DNA of 64,000 nt from an uncultured Bacteroidales bacterium (GTDB lineage Bacteria > Bacteroidota > Bacteroidia > Bacteroidales > UBA932), in the NCBI GenBank assembly GCA_934667175.1, contig CAKULN010000006.1:1-64000 (forward strand), given 5' to 3'. Positions 1 to 8,133 of the stretch are shown piece after piece (position 1 is the first letter of the stretch; the number at the start of each line of letters is the position of its first letter). The notes under the pieces are model-generated. The model had not been told where the DNA came from. It worked only from the letters and a program-made list of their open reading frames with translations, and made no database searches. The translations under genes and the position numbers were made by a program.

Positions 1-52
1 TAGTGATTATCGTCACAAAACAAGAATCTTTTAAGCCAAATGAAATGAAAAG

Positions 53-83
53 AGCCCGCGGTCGAGAGACACCGGGCTTTTTT
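53..83 (+). terminator. Rho-independent terminator (probably bidirectional)
   Basis: A stem of agcccg (53-58) and cgggct (73-78) is followed directly by a run of T residues to 83. On the plus strand this would end a gene lying left of the window. The minus strand also shows a T-rich tract beyond the stem, so it may work in both directions. Confidence 0.7.
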
Positions 84-102
84 ATGTTATGTAACTGCGG
101 CA

Positions 103-218
103 CTTCGGCAGGCTCAGTGACCGCAGGGTACGCTCGGTGCCCGCACAAATTCTAAGGGTCGCGGTGGTTCGACAGGCTCACCAACCGCTTCTTCCGGTTG
201 CTGAGCTTGTCGAAGCGA
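103..218. repeat. Dispersed palindromic repeat cluster (CTTCGACAGGCTCA type)
   Basis: Three copies of a short element with core TTCGACARGCTCA lie here: 103-123 (one mismatch in the core), 167-185, and an inverted copy at 196-218. The second and third form a near-perfect inverted repeat with a spacer of about 9 nt and would fold as a hairpin. Related copies sit at 2276-2392 and 13471-13494. The element behaves like a REP-type intergenic repeat. No associated transposase is visible in the window. Confidence 0.75.
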
Positions 219-244
219 CTTTTTCAAAAAACTTCTGAAATATC

Positions 245-272
245 TGTAACAATCAATGAAAATATTCGTTTA
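245..272 (+). promoter_or_regulatory. Putative ECF-type promoter of the sigma factor operon
   Basis: TGTAACA at 245-251 and CGTTTA at 267-272 are separated by about 15-16 nt, upstream of the sigma gene start at 296. This resembles the TGTAAC...CGTCTA pattern often found upstream of Bacteroidota ECF sigma genes that drive their own transcription. Autoregulation is inferred from this similarity. Confidence 0.45.
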
Positions 273-295
273 TATTGTGAAACGACAAGAAAAAG

Positions 296-799
296 ATGAC
301 AAGAGAAGAGTCCATAAAGTTCTACAAGGCACACGCCAGGCGGCTGTTCAACACCAGCTTTCGGATAATCCGCGACAGTGGCGAGGCCGAGGAGATCATG
401 CAGGACACGATCCTCAAGTTCATCTCGTCCGATGTCGTGCCCAAAGAACCTGCGCAGGTCGCATTATGGCTGAACAGGACATGCATCAGGAAATCCATCG
501 ACGCGCTGAGACGGAAGAATAAAGAAAGACTCTTTCTTGATGAATATGCAGGTGAAGTTTCCGGATACGCCGATGACACCACCACGGTAGACGCTCCGCA
601 AATGAGCGTCAGCAACGTGCGAAAGGCCATTGACGGGCTGCCGGAGTCATGCCGGTTGATTCTAAACTTAGTGTTGGTGGAAGGACTTGACTATGAGGAG
701 ATAGCCAGTCTGACCGGAGAACAGGAGGGAACATTGAGGACGCAATTTTCAAGGGCAAAGGCCAAATTGGTCGAAAAATTAAAAGGAGCAGGAATATGA
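296..799 (+). CDS. RNA polymerase sigma factor, sigma-70 family, ECF type
   Basis: This 167-residue protein has the size and layout of an ECF sigma factor. A region-2-like N-terminal helix block (about 10-75, with FRIIRDSGEAEEIMQDT) is followed by a region-4 helix-turn-helix (about 110-160, with EGLDYEEIASLTGEQEGTLRTQFSRAK split around the turn). It would direct RNA polymerase to a small regulon. The ATG at 296 is preceded by an A/G-rich stretch. The next gene begins inside its last codons (4-nt overlap), so the two are translationally coupled, as expected for a sigma / anti-sigma pair. The likely promoter at 245-272 suggests self-activation. Confidence 0.9.
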   Translation: MTREESIKFYKAHARRLFNTSFRIIRDSGEAEEIMQDTILKFISSDVVPKEPAQVALWLNRTCIRKSIDALRRKNKERLFLDEYAGEVSGYADDTTTVDAPQMSVSNVRKAIDGLPESCRLILNLVLVEGLDYEEIASLTGEQEGTLRTQFSRAKAKLVEKLKGAGI

Positions 800-1302
800 T
801 TGATCTAAAGGAATATATAAAAAGAGTCCCTGAGGTCTTTGATGATCAGGAGCTACCTCGCGGACATGAGGCAAGGTTCGAGGCTAAACTGGACGCCATG
901 CTTGAGGCAGACCGCAGGAGCGATGTTGGCAGGGCTACAGGAAAGCGACGGGGGCGCGCGGGGATATTCAGCGCCTTCACAACCATAGCAGCAGCCGTTG
1001 CCATCGCTGCCATATTCATAAACCGTCACTCAGAGAAGGTGGATTGGTTCGCCGGAGTGGCAGATGATCCTGTGGCGGTATACCTCGCATATTCAGAAAA
1101 AGCCTGCTCGCTGTACGGCGAGATTCTCTCCAAGGATGTCTCTGGCGGGATGGAGAGAACCGTCGCCTGCGTCGCGGAAGAAACCGTACCGATGATTGAC
1201 ATACTTCCCGAAGAGATGGATGAAGCATCAAAAGTAACCATACTGAAAGAATACTACGGAGAACTTCTTAACGGATTAGACAAAATCAACAAAATAAAAT
1301 AG
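796..1302 (+). CDS. Single-pass membrane protein, probable anti-sigma factor
   Basis: The 168-residue protein has a charged cytoplasmic N-terminal part (about 1-55), a basic stretch and one transmembrane segment (about 58-77, Ala/Ile rich). The rest is an extracytoplasmic domain of about 90 residues with two Cys residues. No family is recognised from sequence alone. The topology, the 4-nt overlap with the ECF sigma gene and the position before a GIN-domain envelope protein make an anti-sigma role the best reading. That role is inference. Confidence 0.6.
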   Translation: MIDLKEYIKRVPEVFDDQELPRGHEARFEAKLDAMLEADRRSDVGRATGKRRGRAGIFSAFTTIAAAVAIAAIFINRHSEKVDWFAGVADDPVAVYLAYSEKACSLYGEILSKDVSGGMERTVACVAEETVPMIDILPEEMDEASKVTILKEYYGELLNGLDKINKIK

Positions 1303-1304
1303 TT

Positions 1305-2267
1305 ATGAAAAAATTTATTTTTATTGGAGCCACCGCGCTCGCTATGATCGCCGCTCTTTGTCTTTGCACAGCCGCCTCAGCGGGCAGCACAACTTCAACA
1401 AGTCAGCCGACAGCCGCCCAGGCCAACACTGAGTACACCAAATGCAAGTTCAACTGCACAGATTTCACCGGACTGGAACTCTCAGGAGTCGTGGATGTCA
1501 CCCTATCCAAATCAAACGCCTACAAGGTTGAGGTGACGCTTCCGAGCGAACTTCAGGAATACCTTCTTGTCTGGGTGAAGAACGGGGTTCTGAAAATCGG
1601 TTGGAACAAGGAGATTCCGTCAAGGATTCAGAAGAAGTTGGGTAACTGGACGTGCAAGGCTGTGGTGTCCATGCCGGAACTTAGGAAGCTGGACATGTCC
1701 GGAGCGACGCGGCTCAGGTGCGACGACACGTTCGACCTCGGGAATTTTGACCTCTCATTGGATCTGAGCGGTGCATCCAATCTGGAATCCCTCAACGTCA
1801 ATGCCAATGAACTTGAAGCTGAGATTAGCGGAGCTTGCGGCTACAAGATCGCAGGCGGTTTCAGGGAAGCGGACATTGAACTTTCCGGAGCGTCCAACGG
1901 AAAGCTGAGCATCAATGCGGACAAACTGGATTTGGAAATCAGCGGAGCCTGCAAGGCCAAGCTGGCCGGAGAATCCCGCAAGACAAGTGTCGACGCCTCT
2001 GGAGCTTGCGAGCTTGACATCGAAGGGATAATCGGAAAGCTGGAGGTGGACGCCTCTGGAGCCAGCAAGATTCATGCGATGGAGGCCAATGTAGAGGAAG
2101 CTGTACTTGAGACCTCGGGAGCATGCAGGTGTGACGTGAACGTGAGCCGGTCCATCATGATCGAGGACGCGACAGGAGCGTCTTCCATCAACTATAAGGC
2201 TCCCAAGGACTTGGGTGTGATGATCAAGTCGATAGGGAGGTCGGCTTCAGTTAAGAGGGTTAATTAA
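1305..2267 (+). CDS. Head GIN domain-containing exported protein (DUF2807)
   Basis: A 320-residue protein with a clear signal peptide (about 1-27, ending in an Ala-rich cleavage region). It then carries a repetitive beta-solenoid-like body in which the motif LSGAS/ISGAC recurs about every 20-25 residues. This is characteristic of the DUF2807 'head GIN' auto-transporter-adhesin-like family of Bacteroidota. The repeats also show as DNA repeats (tctggagcttgcg, tctggagccagc). It follows the anti-sigma-like gene by 2 nt and is likely the effector or sensor of the sigma operon. Its biochemical role is unknown. Confidence 0.85.
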   Translation: MKKFIFIGATALAMIAALCLCTAASAGSTTSTSQPTAAQANTEYTKCKFNCTDFTGLELSGVVDVTLSKSNAYKVEVTLPSELQEYLLVWVKNGVLKIGWNKEIPSRIQKKLGNWTCKAVVSMPELRKLDMSGATRLRCDDTFDLGNFDLSLDLSGASNLESLNVNANELEAEISGACGYKIAGGFREADIELSGASNGKLSINADKLDLEISGACKAKLAGESRKTSVDASGACELDIEGIIGKLEVDASGASKIHAMEANVEEAVLETSGACRCDVNVSRSIMIEDATGASSINYKAPKDLGVMIKSIGRSASVKRVN

Positions 2268-2275
2268 GACGGCAC

Positions 2276-2392
2276 GCTTCGACAAGCTCAGCGACCGACT
2301 TTGACAAGATCGGCGACCGCGCTTCGACAAATTCTGCGACCAGTTGCTTCGACAGGCTCAGCAACCAGTGCGGTCACTGAGCTTGTCGAAGT
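2276..2392. repeat. Palindromic repeat array overlapping a gene end
   Basis: Copies of the CTTCGACAAGCTCAGCGACC element lie at 2276-2296, 2299-2318 (degenerate), 2321-2342 (degenerate), 2346-2366, and inverted at 2372-2392. The array is in the 3' end of the neighbouring minus-strand gene and supplies its last codons and TGA stop. See also 103-218 and 13471-13494. Confidence 0.8.
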
Positions 2393-3160
2393 GCCGGAGC
2401 GCCGGAGCACGAAGCGTAAATATCCCAGTAATTTAACATTAGGGTCACGGGAGAGCTGGCCGGGATTGGTTCCCGGCTCGCCTTCCGGAACTTTAAGGCC
2501 ACGAGCGGCATAGAATTTTGTCCAGAACTCCGTAACATTGCCAGTGCTGTCATGGAATGACATCGGGATAGAGTTAAACACAAAATGCCTTGATCCGATC
2601 TCTGAAGGTTTTATTCCTTCATTACATTCATCATTATTCTCAGTGCCATTCGTCACCCCATCCATCTCATATTCTTCACCGGCCTTGCCTTTCTTTCCAG
2701 CATTATCCTTTACATCACCACGATCATTTCGTCCACCTTTGAAAACAAACGACTTCTGCACAAGCTCCGAACAATAGATGGCGCTGTCGCTTGGCATGAA
2801 TATGTCATCGTAAGGCTTAGCGAGAAAGTTCCGAGCGTTAGCCAAACTCGCCTCAACATCCAGTCCAACAATCCTGCCAACAAGCACTGACTCTCCGTCA
2901 CTCAACCTGACCATGAAACTGTCCAGCGGGCTTTCCACAACCCCATATTCAGGAACCGCCTCAATGATATTTCCTTGCGAAAAAATCGCCACATGATCTA
3001 TCCCAAGTCCATCAACACCTTCAGTGACATTGGTGATATTGTTCCCATGCCCATTCACTACAAAAAGCAAATCACCATCCCTTAAATCAGAGACAGAGAC
3101 ATTCCCGGATGAGCATCCTATAAGCGTAATAATGAATAGTATCGGGAAAACCGTCCTCAT
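2288..3160 (-). CDS. YiiX-like NlpC/P60-superfamily lipoprotein with repeat-encoded tail
   Basis: The ATG at 3160 gives a short lipoprotein signal ending LIGC; the longer frame would need a TTG. The core (about 20-245) looks like the YiiX/YebB-type cysteine hydrolase branch of the NlpC/P60 superfamily. It has GDLLFV near the start, DHVAIF carrying the likely catalytic His, and YCSELV carrying the catalytic-type Cys. Such proteins are permuted papain-like amidases or acyl hydrolases; the substrate here is unknown. The last ~40 residues, after LLGYLRF, are encoded by the palindromic repeat array (AEPVEATGR is a typical translation of it), so the original stop was probably lost or displaced. Confidence 0.75.
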   Translation of the reverse strand: MRTVFPILFIITLIGCSSGNVSVSDLRDGDLLFVVNGHGNNITNVTEGVDGLGIDHVAIFSQGNIIEAVPEYGVVESPLDSFMVRLSDGESVLVGRIVGLDVEASLANARNFLAKPYDDIFMPSDSAIYCSELVQKSFVFKGGRNDRGDVKDNAGKKGKAGEEYEMDGVTNGTENNDECNEGIKPSEIGSRHFVFNSIPMSFHDSTGNVTEFWTKFYAARGLKVPEGEPGTNPGQLSRDPNVKLLGYLRFVLRRSGTSTSSVTALVAEPVEATGRRICRSAVADLVKVGR

Positions 3161-3182
3161 GATAATGCCATACGACAAGAAA

Positions 3183-3217
3183 CAAAAACAGGCCTGAAAT
3201 CGTGAAAAATCAGGCCA
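3183..3217 (-). terminator. Terminator of the 3246-3614 gene
   Basis: A perfect 7-bp stem (ggcctga at 3191-3197 with tcaggcc at 3210-3216) is followed on the minus strand by a T-rich tract (gtttttgttt). It lies just downstream of the acidic hypothetical gene and upstream of the YiiX-like gene. Confidence 0.6.
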
Positions 3218-3245
3218 TTATGCTATTCAATTTACTGATTGTAAG

Positions 3246-3614
3246 CTACTCAGAGGCATCGTCATCCCCACTGTACTGGGAGATGTTGTCATCCGGAAGG
3301 GCACTGTCTGCAGGGGCGTCGGCTGAAGATCCGGCAACATCCTCGTTCTCGGCGTCCTCCTCGCCTTCAAGCCATCTCTCAAGAGCCTCTGCGTCATCTG
3401 TCTTCACCTTGATCTTCACCAGATTGATCGAGTCATCAGTCTCGACAGTCACTGCATAGAAAGAAGTGCCGTCAGGCTTCGGGTATTTTACAAGGTCAGG
3501 AAGGTAGTCACTGAACCCTCCTGGATATTTCTCATTGAACGCTGCGGCAAGTGCCTCGGACATATTCTCATAACTTACCACGTGTCTTTTCTTCTGATCT
3601 GGTGTCATAGTCAT
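3246..3614 (-). CDS. Hypothetical protein with acidic C-terminal tail
   Basis: The 122-residue product starts at the ATG at 3614; the extra upstream residues would require a TTG. Residues 1-80 look like a small folded domain with an 'ALxxAFNEKYP(G)xF' segment. Residues after about 85 are strongly acidic and low complexity (Glu/Asp/Ala/Ser), likely disordered. No signal peptide or membrane segment. Family not recognised. It is 57 nt downstream of the YgiQ gene on the same strand and is followed by a hairpin terminator, so it may be the last gene of the rpoD-argS-ygiQ transcript. Confidence 0.6.
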   Translation of the reverse strand: MTMTPDQKKRHVVSYENMSEALAAAFNEKYPGGFSDYLPDLVKYPKPDGTSFYAVTVETDDSINLVKIKVKTDDAEALERWLEGEEDAENEDVAGSSADAPADSALPDDNISQYSGDDDASE

Positions 3615-3671
3615 TCTCGTTTTCGGGTGCAATATTAAGACATTTTTCCGAATTGCGAAGCAAAGAGTGAA

Positions 3672-5393
3672 CTATTTTCTGAAAAAAAACGATTTCTGTC
3701 TCTTCTTCTTCTCGGGATCACGCTCCACAAAGACCGGTTTCATCGTGCGCGGGTCGATTCCGGTGTAGTACATAACCGATGAGGTGGTCATCGGAGTCGG
3801 TGTGAAATCCTGCACTTGCTCCATGTATATTCCTTTCAAAGCGGGGTTTTTGGACAGGTTCTCCATGTCCTTCATCGTGCAGCCAGGGTGGGAGGAGATG
3901 AAATACGGAACGATGCCGGTCCGGCGGCCGTTCTGCGCGCAGATCTTGTCAAACTCGCAGCGAAGCCTCTCGAACAGCTTGAATGATGGCTTGGCGATGT
4001 ATTGCAGAACCTTGTCCTCAGTGTGCTCCGGAGCGACTTTCATACGCCCGGATGTGTGGTCAAGGATCAAAGTCTTCAGATAAGGCTTGGAGGTCTCGTC
4101 CACGAAACCATTCTCGTCAAGGAACAGGTCGTAGCGGATTCCGCTTCCGATGTAGGAATGACGGATCCCGGGAACGGAGTCTACTTTTCTGTAGAGTTCA
4201 AGTATTTGTTTGTGAGAGCGGTTCATATTCGGACACGGGGCAGGGAAAAGGCATGATTTCCTGCGGCATTTGTCGCAGAGCGCAGGATTCTTGCCACGCA
4301 TTCCGTACATGTTCGCTGTCGGTGCGCCGAGGTCGGAGATATTCCCCGCAAAGCCCGGCATCTTTGCCAATTTCTTCACCTCGGTCAAGATCGAAGCCTG
4401 TGAGCGGGACTGGATGAACTTTCCCTGATGCGCCGCGATAGTGCAGAAATTGCAACCTCCGAAGCAACCTCGGTGTGTGATGATGGAATCCTTGATCATG
4501 TCGTAGGCCGGAATCCTCTTTCCTTTGTAGCGCGGATGAGGCAGCTTGGTGAACGGCAGATCCCAGAACGAATCCATCTCCTCGGTTGTGGACGGGGAAT
4601 ATGGCGGGTTGATCTGCACATAGCCGTTCCCGACCGGCTCGATGATCGTCGCCGGATGCATCATGTTGGCGTGAGTCTCAATCAGATGGAAATTCTCGGC
4701 GAACGCTTTTTTGTCCTTCTTGCACTCCTCGAACGAATGGAGCACCAGCGGATCCTTGACCTTCCACTTCCCGCTCATCAAGAAAGCAATCTGCGGAATC
4801 TTGTGGATTTCATGAATATTCCTCTGAGCCTCTATGGCCCTTGTCAGCTCAAGCATCGGCTTCTCACCCATCCCGTAGCACAGGTAGTCAGCCCTGCACC
4901 ATTTCAGGATCGACGGAACAAGTTCATCTTTCCAGTAGTCATAGTGGGAGAGTCTTCGGAGCGATGCCTCGACACCTCCGATAATGACCGGAACGTCGGG
5001 ATAAAGATCCTTTAATATGTTCGTATAGACACTGACGGCATAGTCAGGCCTCTGTCCGGCCTTTCCGTCCGGAGTGTAGGCATCGTCGTGACGGAGACGC
5101 TTGCCGGCGGTGTAGTGGTTCACCATCGAATCCATCGCACCGGCATTGACTCCGAAATAGAGCCTCGGAGCGCCTAACTTTTTGAAATCGCGTAAGTCGT
5201 CCCTCCAGTTAGGCTGAGGCACCACGGCCACCCTATAGCCGAAATGCTGAAGCCAACGGGCGATGCACGCAGTGCCAAAAGAAGGGTGGTCCACAAAGGC
5301 GTCACCCGTGAAAAGGATGATGTCGATGTAGTCCCACCCTAAAGCCTTGACTTCCTTTTGGGAGGTCGGGAACATGTAATCCGTTTCGGACAT
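3672..5393 (-). CDS. ygiQ: YgiQ family radical SAM protein (UPF0313)
   Basis: The 573-residue protein carries the radical SAM CxxxCxxC cluster motif within HRGCFGGCNFC (about residue 310). N-terminal to it is a domain with FTGDAFVDHPSFG and IIGGVEASLRRLSHYDYW, both hallmark strings of the YgiQ family. A second Cys cluster (CDKCRRKSC.FPAPC) follows and may bind another metal or cluster. The C-terminus is basic (KKKRQKSFFF). The reaction is not established for this family. It lies 9 nt after argS on the same strand. Confidence 0.93.
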   Translation of the reverse strand: MSETDYMFPTSQKEVKALGWDYIDIILFTGDAFVDHPSFGTACIARWLQHFGYRVAVVPQPNWRDDLRDFKKLGAPRLYFGVNAGAMDSMVNHYTAGKRLRHDDAYTPDGKAGQRPDYAVSVYTNILKDLYPDVPVIIGGVEASLRRLSHYDYWKDELVPSILKWCRADYLCYGMGEKPMLELTRAIEAQRNIHEIHKIPQIAFLMSGKWKVKDPLVLHSFEECKKDKKAFAENFHLIETHANMMHPATIIEPVGNGYVQINPPYSPSTTEEMDSFWDLPFTKLPHPRYKGKRIPAYDMIKDSIITHRGCFGGCNFCTIAAHQGKFIQSRSQASILTEVKKLAKMPGFAGNISDLGAPTANMYGMRGKNPALCDKCRRKSCLFPAPCPNMNRSHKQILELYRKVDSVPGIRHSYIGSGIRYDLFLDENGFVDETSKPYLKTLILDHTSGRMKVAPEHTEDKVLQYIAKPSFKLFERLRCEFDKICAQNGRRTGIVPYFISSHPGCTMKDMENLSKNPALKGIYMEQVQDFTPTPMTTSSVMYYTGIDPRTMKPVFVERDPEKKKRQKSFFFRK

Positions 5394-5402
5394 AGGACCG
5401 TC

Positions 5403-7190
5403 CTACATTCTCTCCGGCAGCTCGATTCCGAGGATACCCATGGCCTTGCGCAGCACTGCGGAAAGGATGTCGATCAACACCAGACGCATCTTCAGGACGT
5501 CGGAGTTCTCCTCCTTGAGGATCGGCGTGTCGTGGTAGTACTGGTTGAACTCCTTGGCGAGGTCGTAGGCATAGTTGGCGATGACGGCCGGTGAATATGC
5601 CTGCGCGCCTTCCGCGATCTTGGCCGGGAATGTGTTCAGCAACTTAATGAGTCTGATCTCCTTGGCGCTGAGCTCGACCTTAGGCAGAGGAGAGGCTGAA
5701 TATTCAATGCCCTTCTCCGCGGCCTTGCGAAGGATCGAGCGGATTCTGGCGTGGGTGTACTGGATGAACGGGCCGGTGTTGCCGTTGAAGTCGATGGACT
5801 CCTTCGGGTTGAAGAGCATGGTCTTCTTCGGATCCACCTTGATGATGAAGTACTTGAGCGCGCCGAGACCAATCATGTGGTAGAGTCTCGTCTTGTCCTC
5901 CTCGCTCATGTCGGCCAGCTTGCCGGACTCGTCCGAAGTGGCCCTTGCCTCCTCATACATCTTCTGAAGAAGATCGTCGGCGTCCACGACGGTGCCCTCA
6001 CGGGACTTCATCTTGCCTTCAGGCAGCTCGACCATTCCATAGGAAAGATGGAATATGCTGTCGGACCATTCGAAGCCCAACTTCTTGAGGATCAGTTTAA
6101 GAACCTGGAAGTGATAGTTCTGCTCGTTGCCGACCACATATACGTGCGAGTCCAGATGATATTCAGCGAAACGCCTTTCCGCCGTTCCGAGGTCCTGAGT
6201 GATGTAGACCGAAGTGCCGTCAGAGCGGATAAGCAGTTTTCTGTCAAGTCCGTCGGCGGTGAGGTCGCACCAAACGGAGCCGTCCGGATCCTTAACGAAC
6301 ACGCCCATATCCAACCCCTTCTGCACCAGTTCCTTGCCGAGAAGGTAGGTCTGAGACTCATAGTAAACTTTGTCGAAAGTGATTCCGAGAGCCTTGTAGG
6401 ACTCGTCGAATCCCTTGAGGACCCAGCTGTTCATCTTGGCCCAAAGGTCACGGACCTCCTTGTCACCGGCCTCCCATTTCTGGAGCATCTCGTGAGCCTC
6501 CTTCAGGCAAGGAGCCTCTTTCTTGGCGGTCTCCTCGTCCATTCCTCCAGCCACGAGATCATCGACTTCCTTCTTGTAGATGTTGTTGAAAGCCACGTAC
6601 ATATCCCCGACAAGATGGTCGCCCTTGATTCCGGTGGACTCAGGAGTCGCACCGTTTCCGACCTTCAGCCAGGCAAGCATGGACTTGCAGATGTGCACTC
6701 CCCTGTCGTTGACGAGGGTGGTCTTGATCACGTTGTTGCCGCTGGCCTTCAGAAGCCTTGACACAGAGTCACCGAGCAGGTTGTTCCTGATATGGCCGAG
6801 GTGAAGAGGCTTGTTGGTGTTAGGCGAAGAGAACTCCACCATGATGTTCTTCCCTGTCTCAGGCAGATCGCCGAAATCCTTGTCAGCGACGATCTCTCCG
6901 AAAAGTTCGTTCCAGAACAGGTTGGAGAACAGCAGGTTAAGGAAACCCTTCACGCAGTTATATTCAGAAATCTCCGGCACATTGGTCTTGAGCCATTCTC
7001 CGATGGCGTTGCCGGTGTTTTCCGGGGTGGAGTGCGACAGTCGAAGAAGAGGGAAAACGACGAGGGTGAAGTCACCTGTGAATTCCTTCCTTGTGACTGA
7101 GACCTGAAGCGCCGACGGCTCGATGTCGGCGTTATAGAGGGCCTTGATGGCTTCTGAAGCCTTCGTGGCGATGAAAAGTTCCGGAGTCAT
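5403..7190 (-). CDS. argS: Arginyl-tRNA synthetase
   Basis: At 595 residues this is full length for a class I ArgRS, which charges tRNA-Arg with arginine. The HIGH motif is present as LHLGHIRNN (about residue 130) and a KMSKS-like loop as GKMKSREGT (about 395). The N-terminal Add-1-type domain and the C-terminal DALR anticodon-binding domain (ending in a conserved LGIELPERM-type tail) can be followed. The ATG overlaps the rpoD stop by one base (TAATG), so the genes are coupled. Confidence 0.97.
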   Translation of the reverse strand: MTPELFIATKASEAIKALYNADIEPSALQVSVTRKEFTGDFTLVVFPLLRLSHSTPENTGNAIGEWLKTNVPEISEYNCVKGFLNLLFSNLFWNELFGEIVADKDFGDLPETGKNIMVEFSSPNTNKPLHLGHIRNNLLGDSVSRLLKASGNNVIKTTLVNDRGVHICKSMLAWLKVGNGATPESTGIKGDHLVGDMYVAFNNIYKKEVDDLVAGGMDEETAKKEAPCLKEAHEMLQKWEAGDKEVRDLWAKMNSWVLKGFDESYKALGITFDKVYYESQTYLLGKELVQKGLDMGVFVKDPDGSVWCDLTADGLDRKLLIRSDGTSVYITQDLGTAERRFAEYHLDSHVYVVGNEQNYHFQVLKLILKKLGFEWSDSIFHLSYGMVELPEGKMKSREGTVVDADDLLQKMYEEARATSDESGKLADMSEEDKTRLYHMIGLGALKYFIIKVDPKKTMLFNPKESIDFNGNTGPFIQYTHARIRSILRKAAEKGIEYSASPLPKVELSAKEIRLIKLLNTFPAKIAEGAQAYSPAVIANYAYDLAKEFNQYYHDTPILKEENSDVLKMRLVLIDILSAVLRKAMGILGIELPERM

Positions 7191-8050
7191 TAACCGAGAT
7201 AGGTTTTAAGAAGTTTGCTTGCGGATGGTTTCTTGAGCTTGCGGATCGCTTTTTCCTTGATCTGGCGGACTCTCTCTCTGGTGAGATCAAGTCTCTCGCC
7301 GATCTCCTCGAGGGTCATTTCCTGGCATCCGATGCCGAAGAACGACTTGATGATCTCACGCTCGCGGGTCGTCAGGATCTGGAGAGACCTTTCGATCTCG
7401 GTACTGAGCGACTCGTTCACCAGACCTCTGTCGGCCATAGGTGAATCGTCGTTCGGAATCACGTCCAGAAGGCTGTTGTCCTCGCCCTCGACGAACGGTG
7501 CGTCCACGGACACGTGTCTTCCCGAAACCCTGAGTGTGTCGGAAATCTTGTCCTGAGGGATGTCTATCATCTCGGAAAGTTCCTCGTTGGACGGGCTTCT
7601 CTCGTTCTTCTGCTCGAACTGTGAGAGAGCCTTGTTGATCTTGTTCAGGGAACCTACCTGGTTGAGCGGAAGCCTGACGATCCTGGACTGCTCGGCGAGA
7701 GCCTGAAGGATTGACTGGCGGATCCACCACACTGCGTATGAAATGAATTTGAAACCTCTCGTCTCATCGAATTTCTCAGCGGCCTTGATCAGTCCGAGAT
7801 TGCCTTCATTGATCAAATCCGGAAGACTAAGACCCTGATTCTGGTACTGCTTGGCCACAGAGACCACAAAACGGAGATTTGCCCTCGTAAGCTTTTCCAA
7901 CGCTTTCTGATCACCTTTGCGAATCCGCTGTGAAAGTTCGACCTCCTCTTCCGGAGACACCAACTCCTCGCGGCCGATCTCCTGAAGGTACTTGTCCAGG
8001 GACGCGCTCTCGCGGTTGGTGATTGACTTTGTAATCTTTAATTGCCTCAT
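7190..8050 (-). CDS. rpoD: Primary sigma factor RpoD (Bacteroidota type)
   Basis: The product begins [20 protein letters not shown], the conserved start of the short Bacteroidota primary sigma factor; the longer frame adds six unlikely residues. At 286 residues it lacks the large region 1.1 and non-conserved region of E. coli RpoD. Region 2 is clear ([19 protein letters not shown] and [16 protein letters not shown]), as are region 3 and the region 4.2 helix-turn-helix ([17 protein letters not shown]). It directs housekeeping transcription from TAnnTTTG promoters. It is the first gene of rpoD-argS-ygiQ. Confidence 0.97.
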   Translation of the reverse strand: MRQLKITKSITNRESASLDKYLQEIGREELVSPEEEVELSQRIRKGDQKALEKLTRANLRFVVSVAKQYQNQGLSLPDLINEGNLGLIKAAEKFDETRGFKFISYAVWWIRQSILQALAEQSRIVRLPLNQVGSLNKINKALSQFEQKNERSPSNEELSEMIDIPQDKISDTLRVSGRHVSVDAPFVEGEDNSLLDVIPNDDSPMADRGLVNESLSTEIERSLQILTTREREIIKSFFGIGCQEMTLEEIGERLDLTRERVRQIKEKAIRKLKKPSASKLLKTYLG

Positions 8051-8069
8051 ATATTCTGTAATACACAAA

Positions 8070-8110
8070 TTTCCCTGACGGAAGGCAAGGATCCTTTTCC
8101 GTCAGGGAAA
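8070..8110 (-). terminator. Strong hairpin between htrA and rpoD
   Basis: A perfect 14-bp inverted repeat (tttccctgacggaa at 8070-8083, its complement at 8097-8110) has a 13-nt loop that itself contains the palindrome aaggatcctt. It follows the htrA stop and most likely ends that transcript. It also lies just 20 nt before the rpoD start, so it would sit in or before the rpoD leader. Confidence 0.7.
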
Positions 8111-8133
8111 CACTATCCGATAACCTTCATCAA

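Noticed and set aside
5751..6761. 336-codon open frame on the plus strand opposite argS
   Set aside because: argS is certain on the other strand; this frame is a codon-bias shadow.
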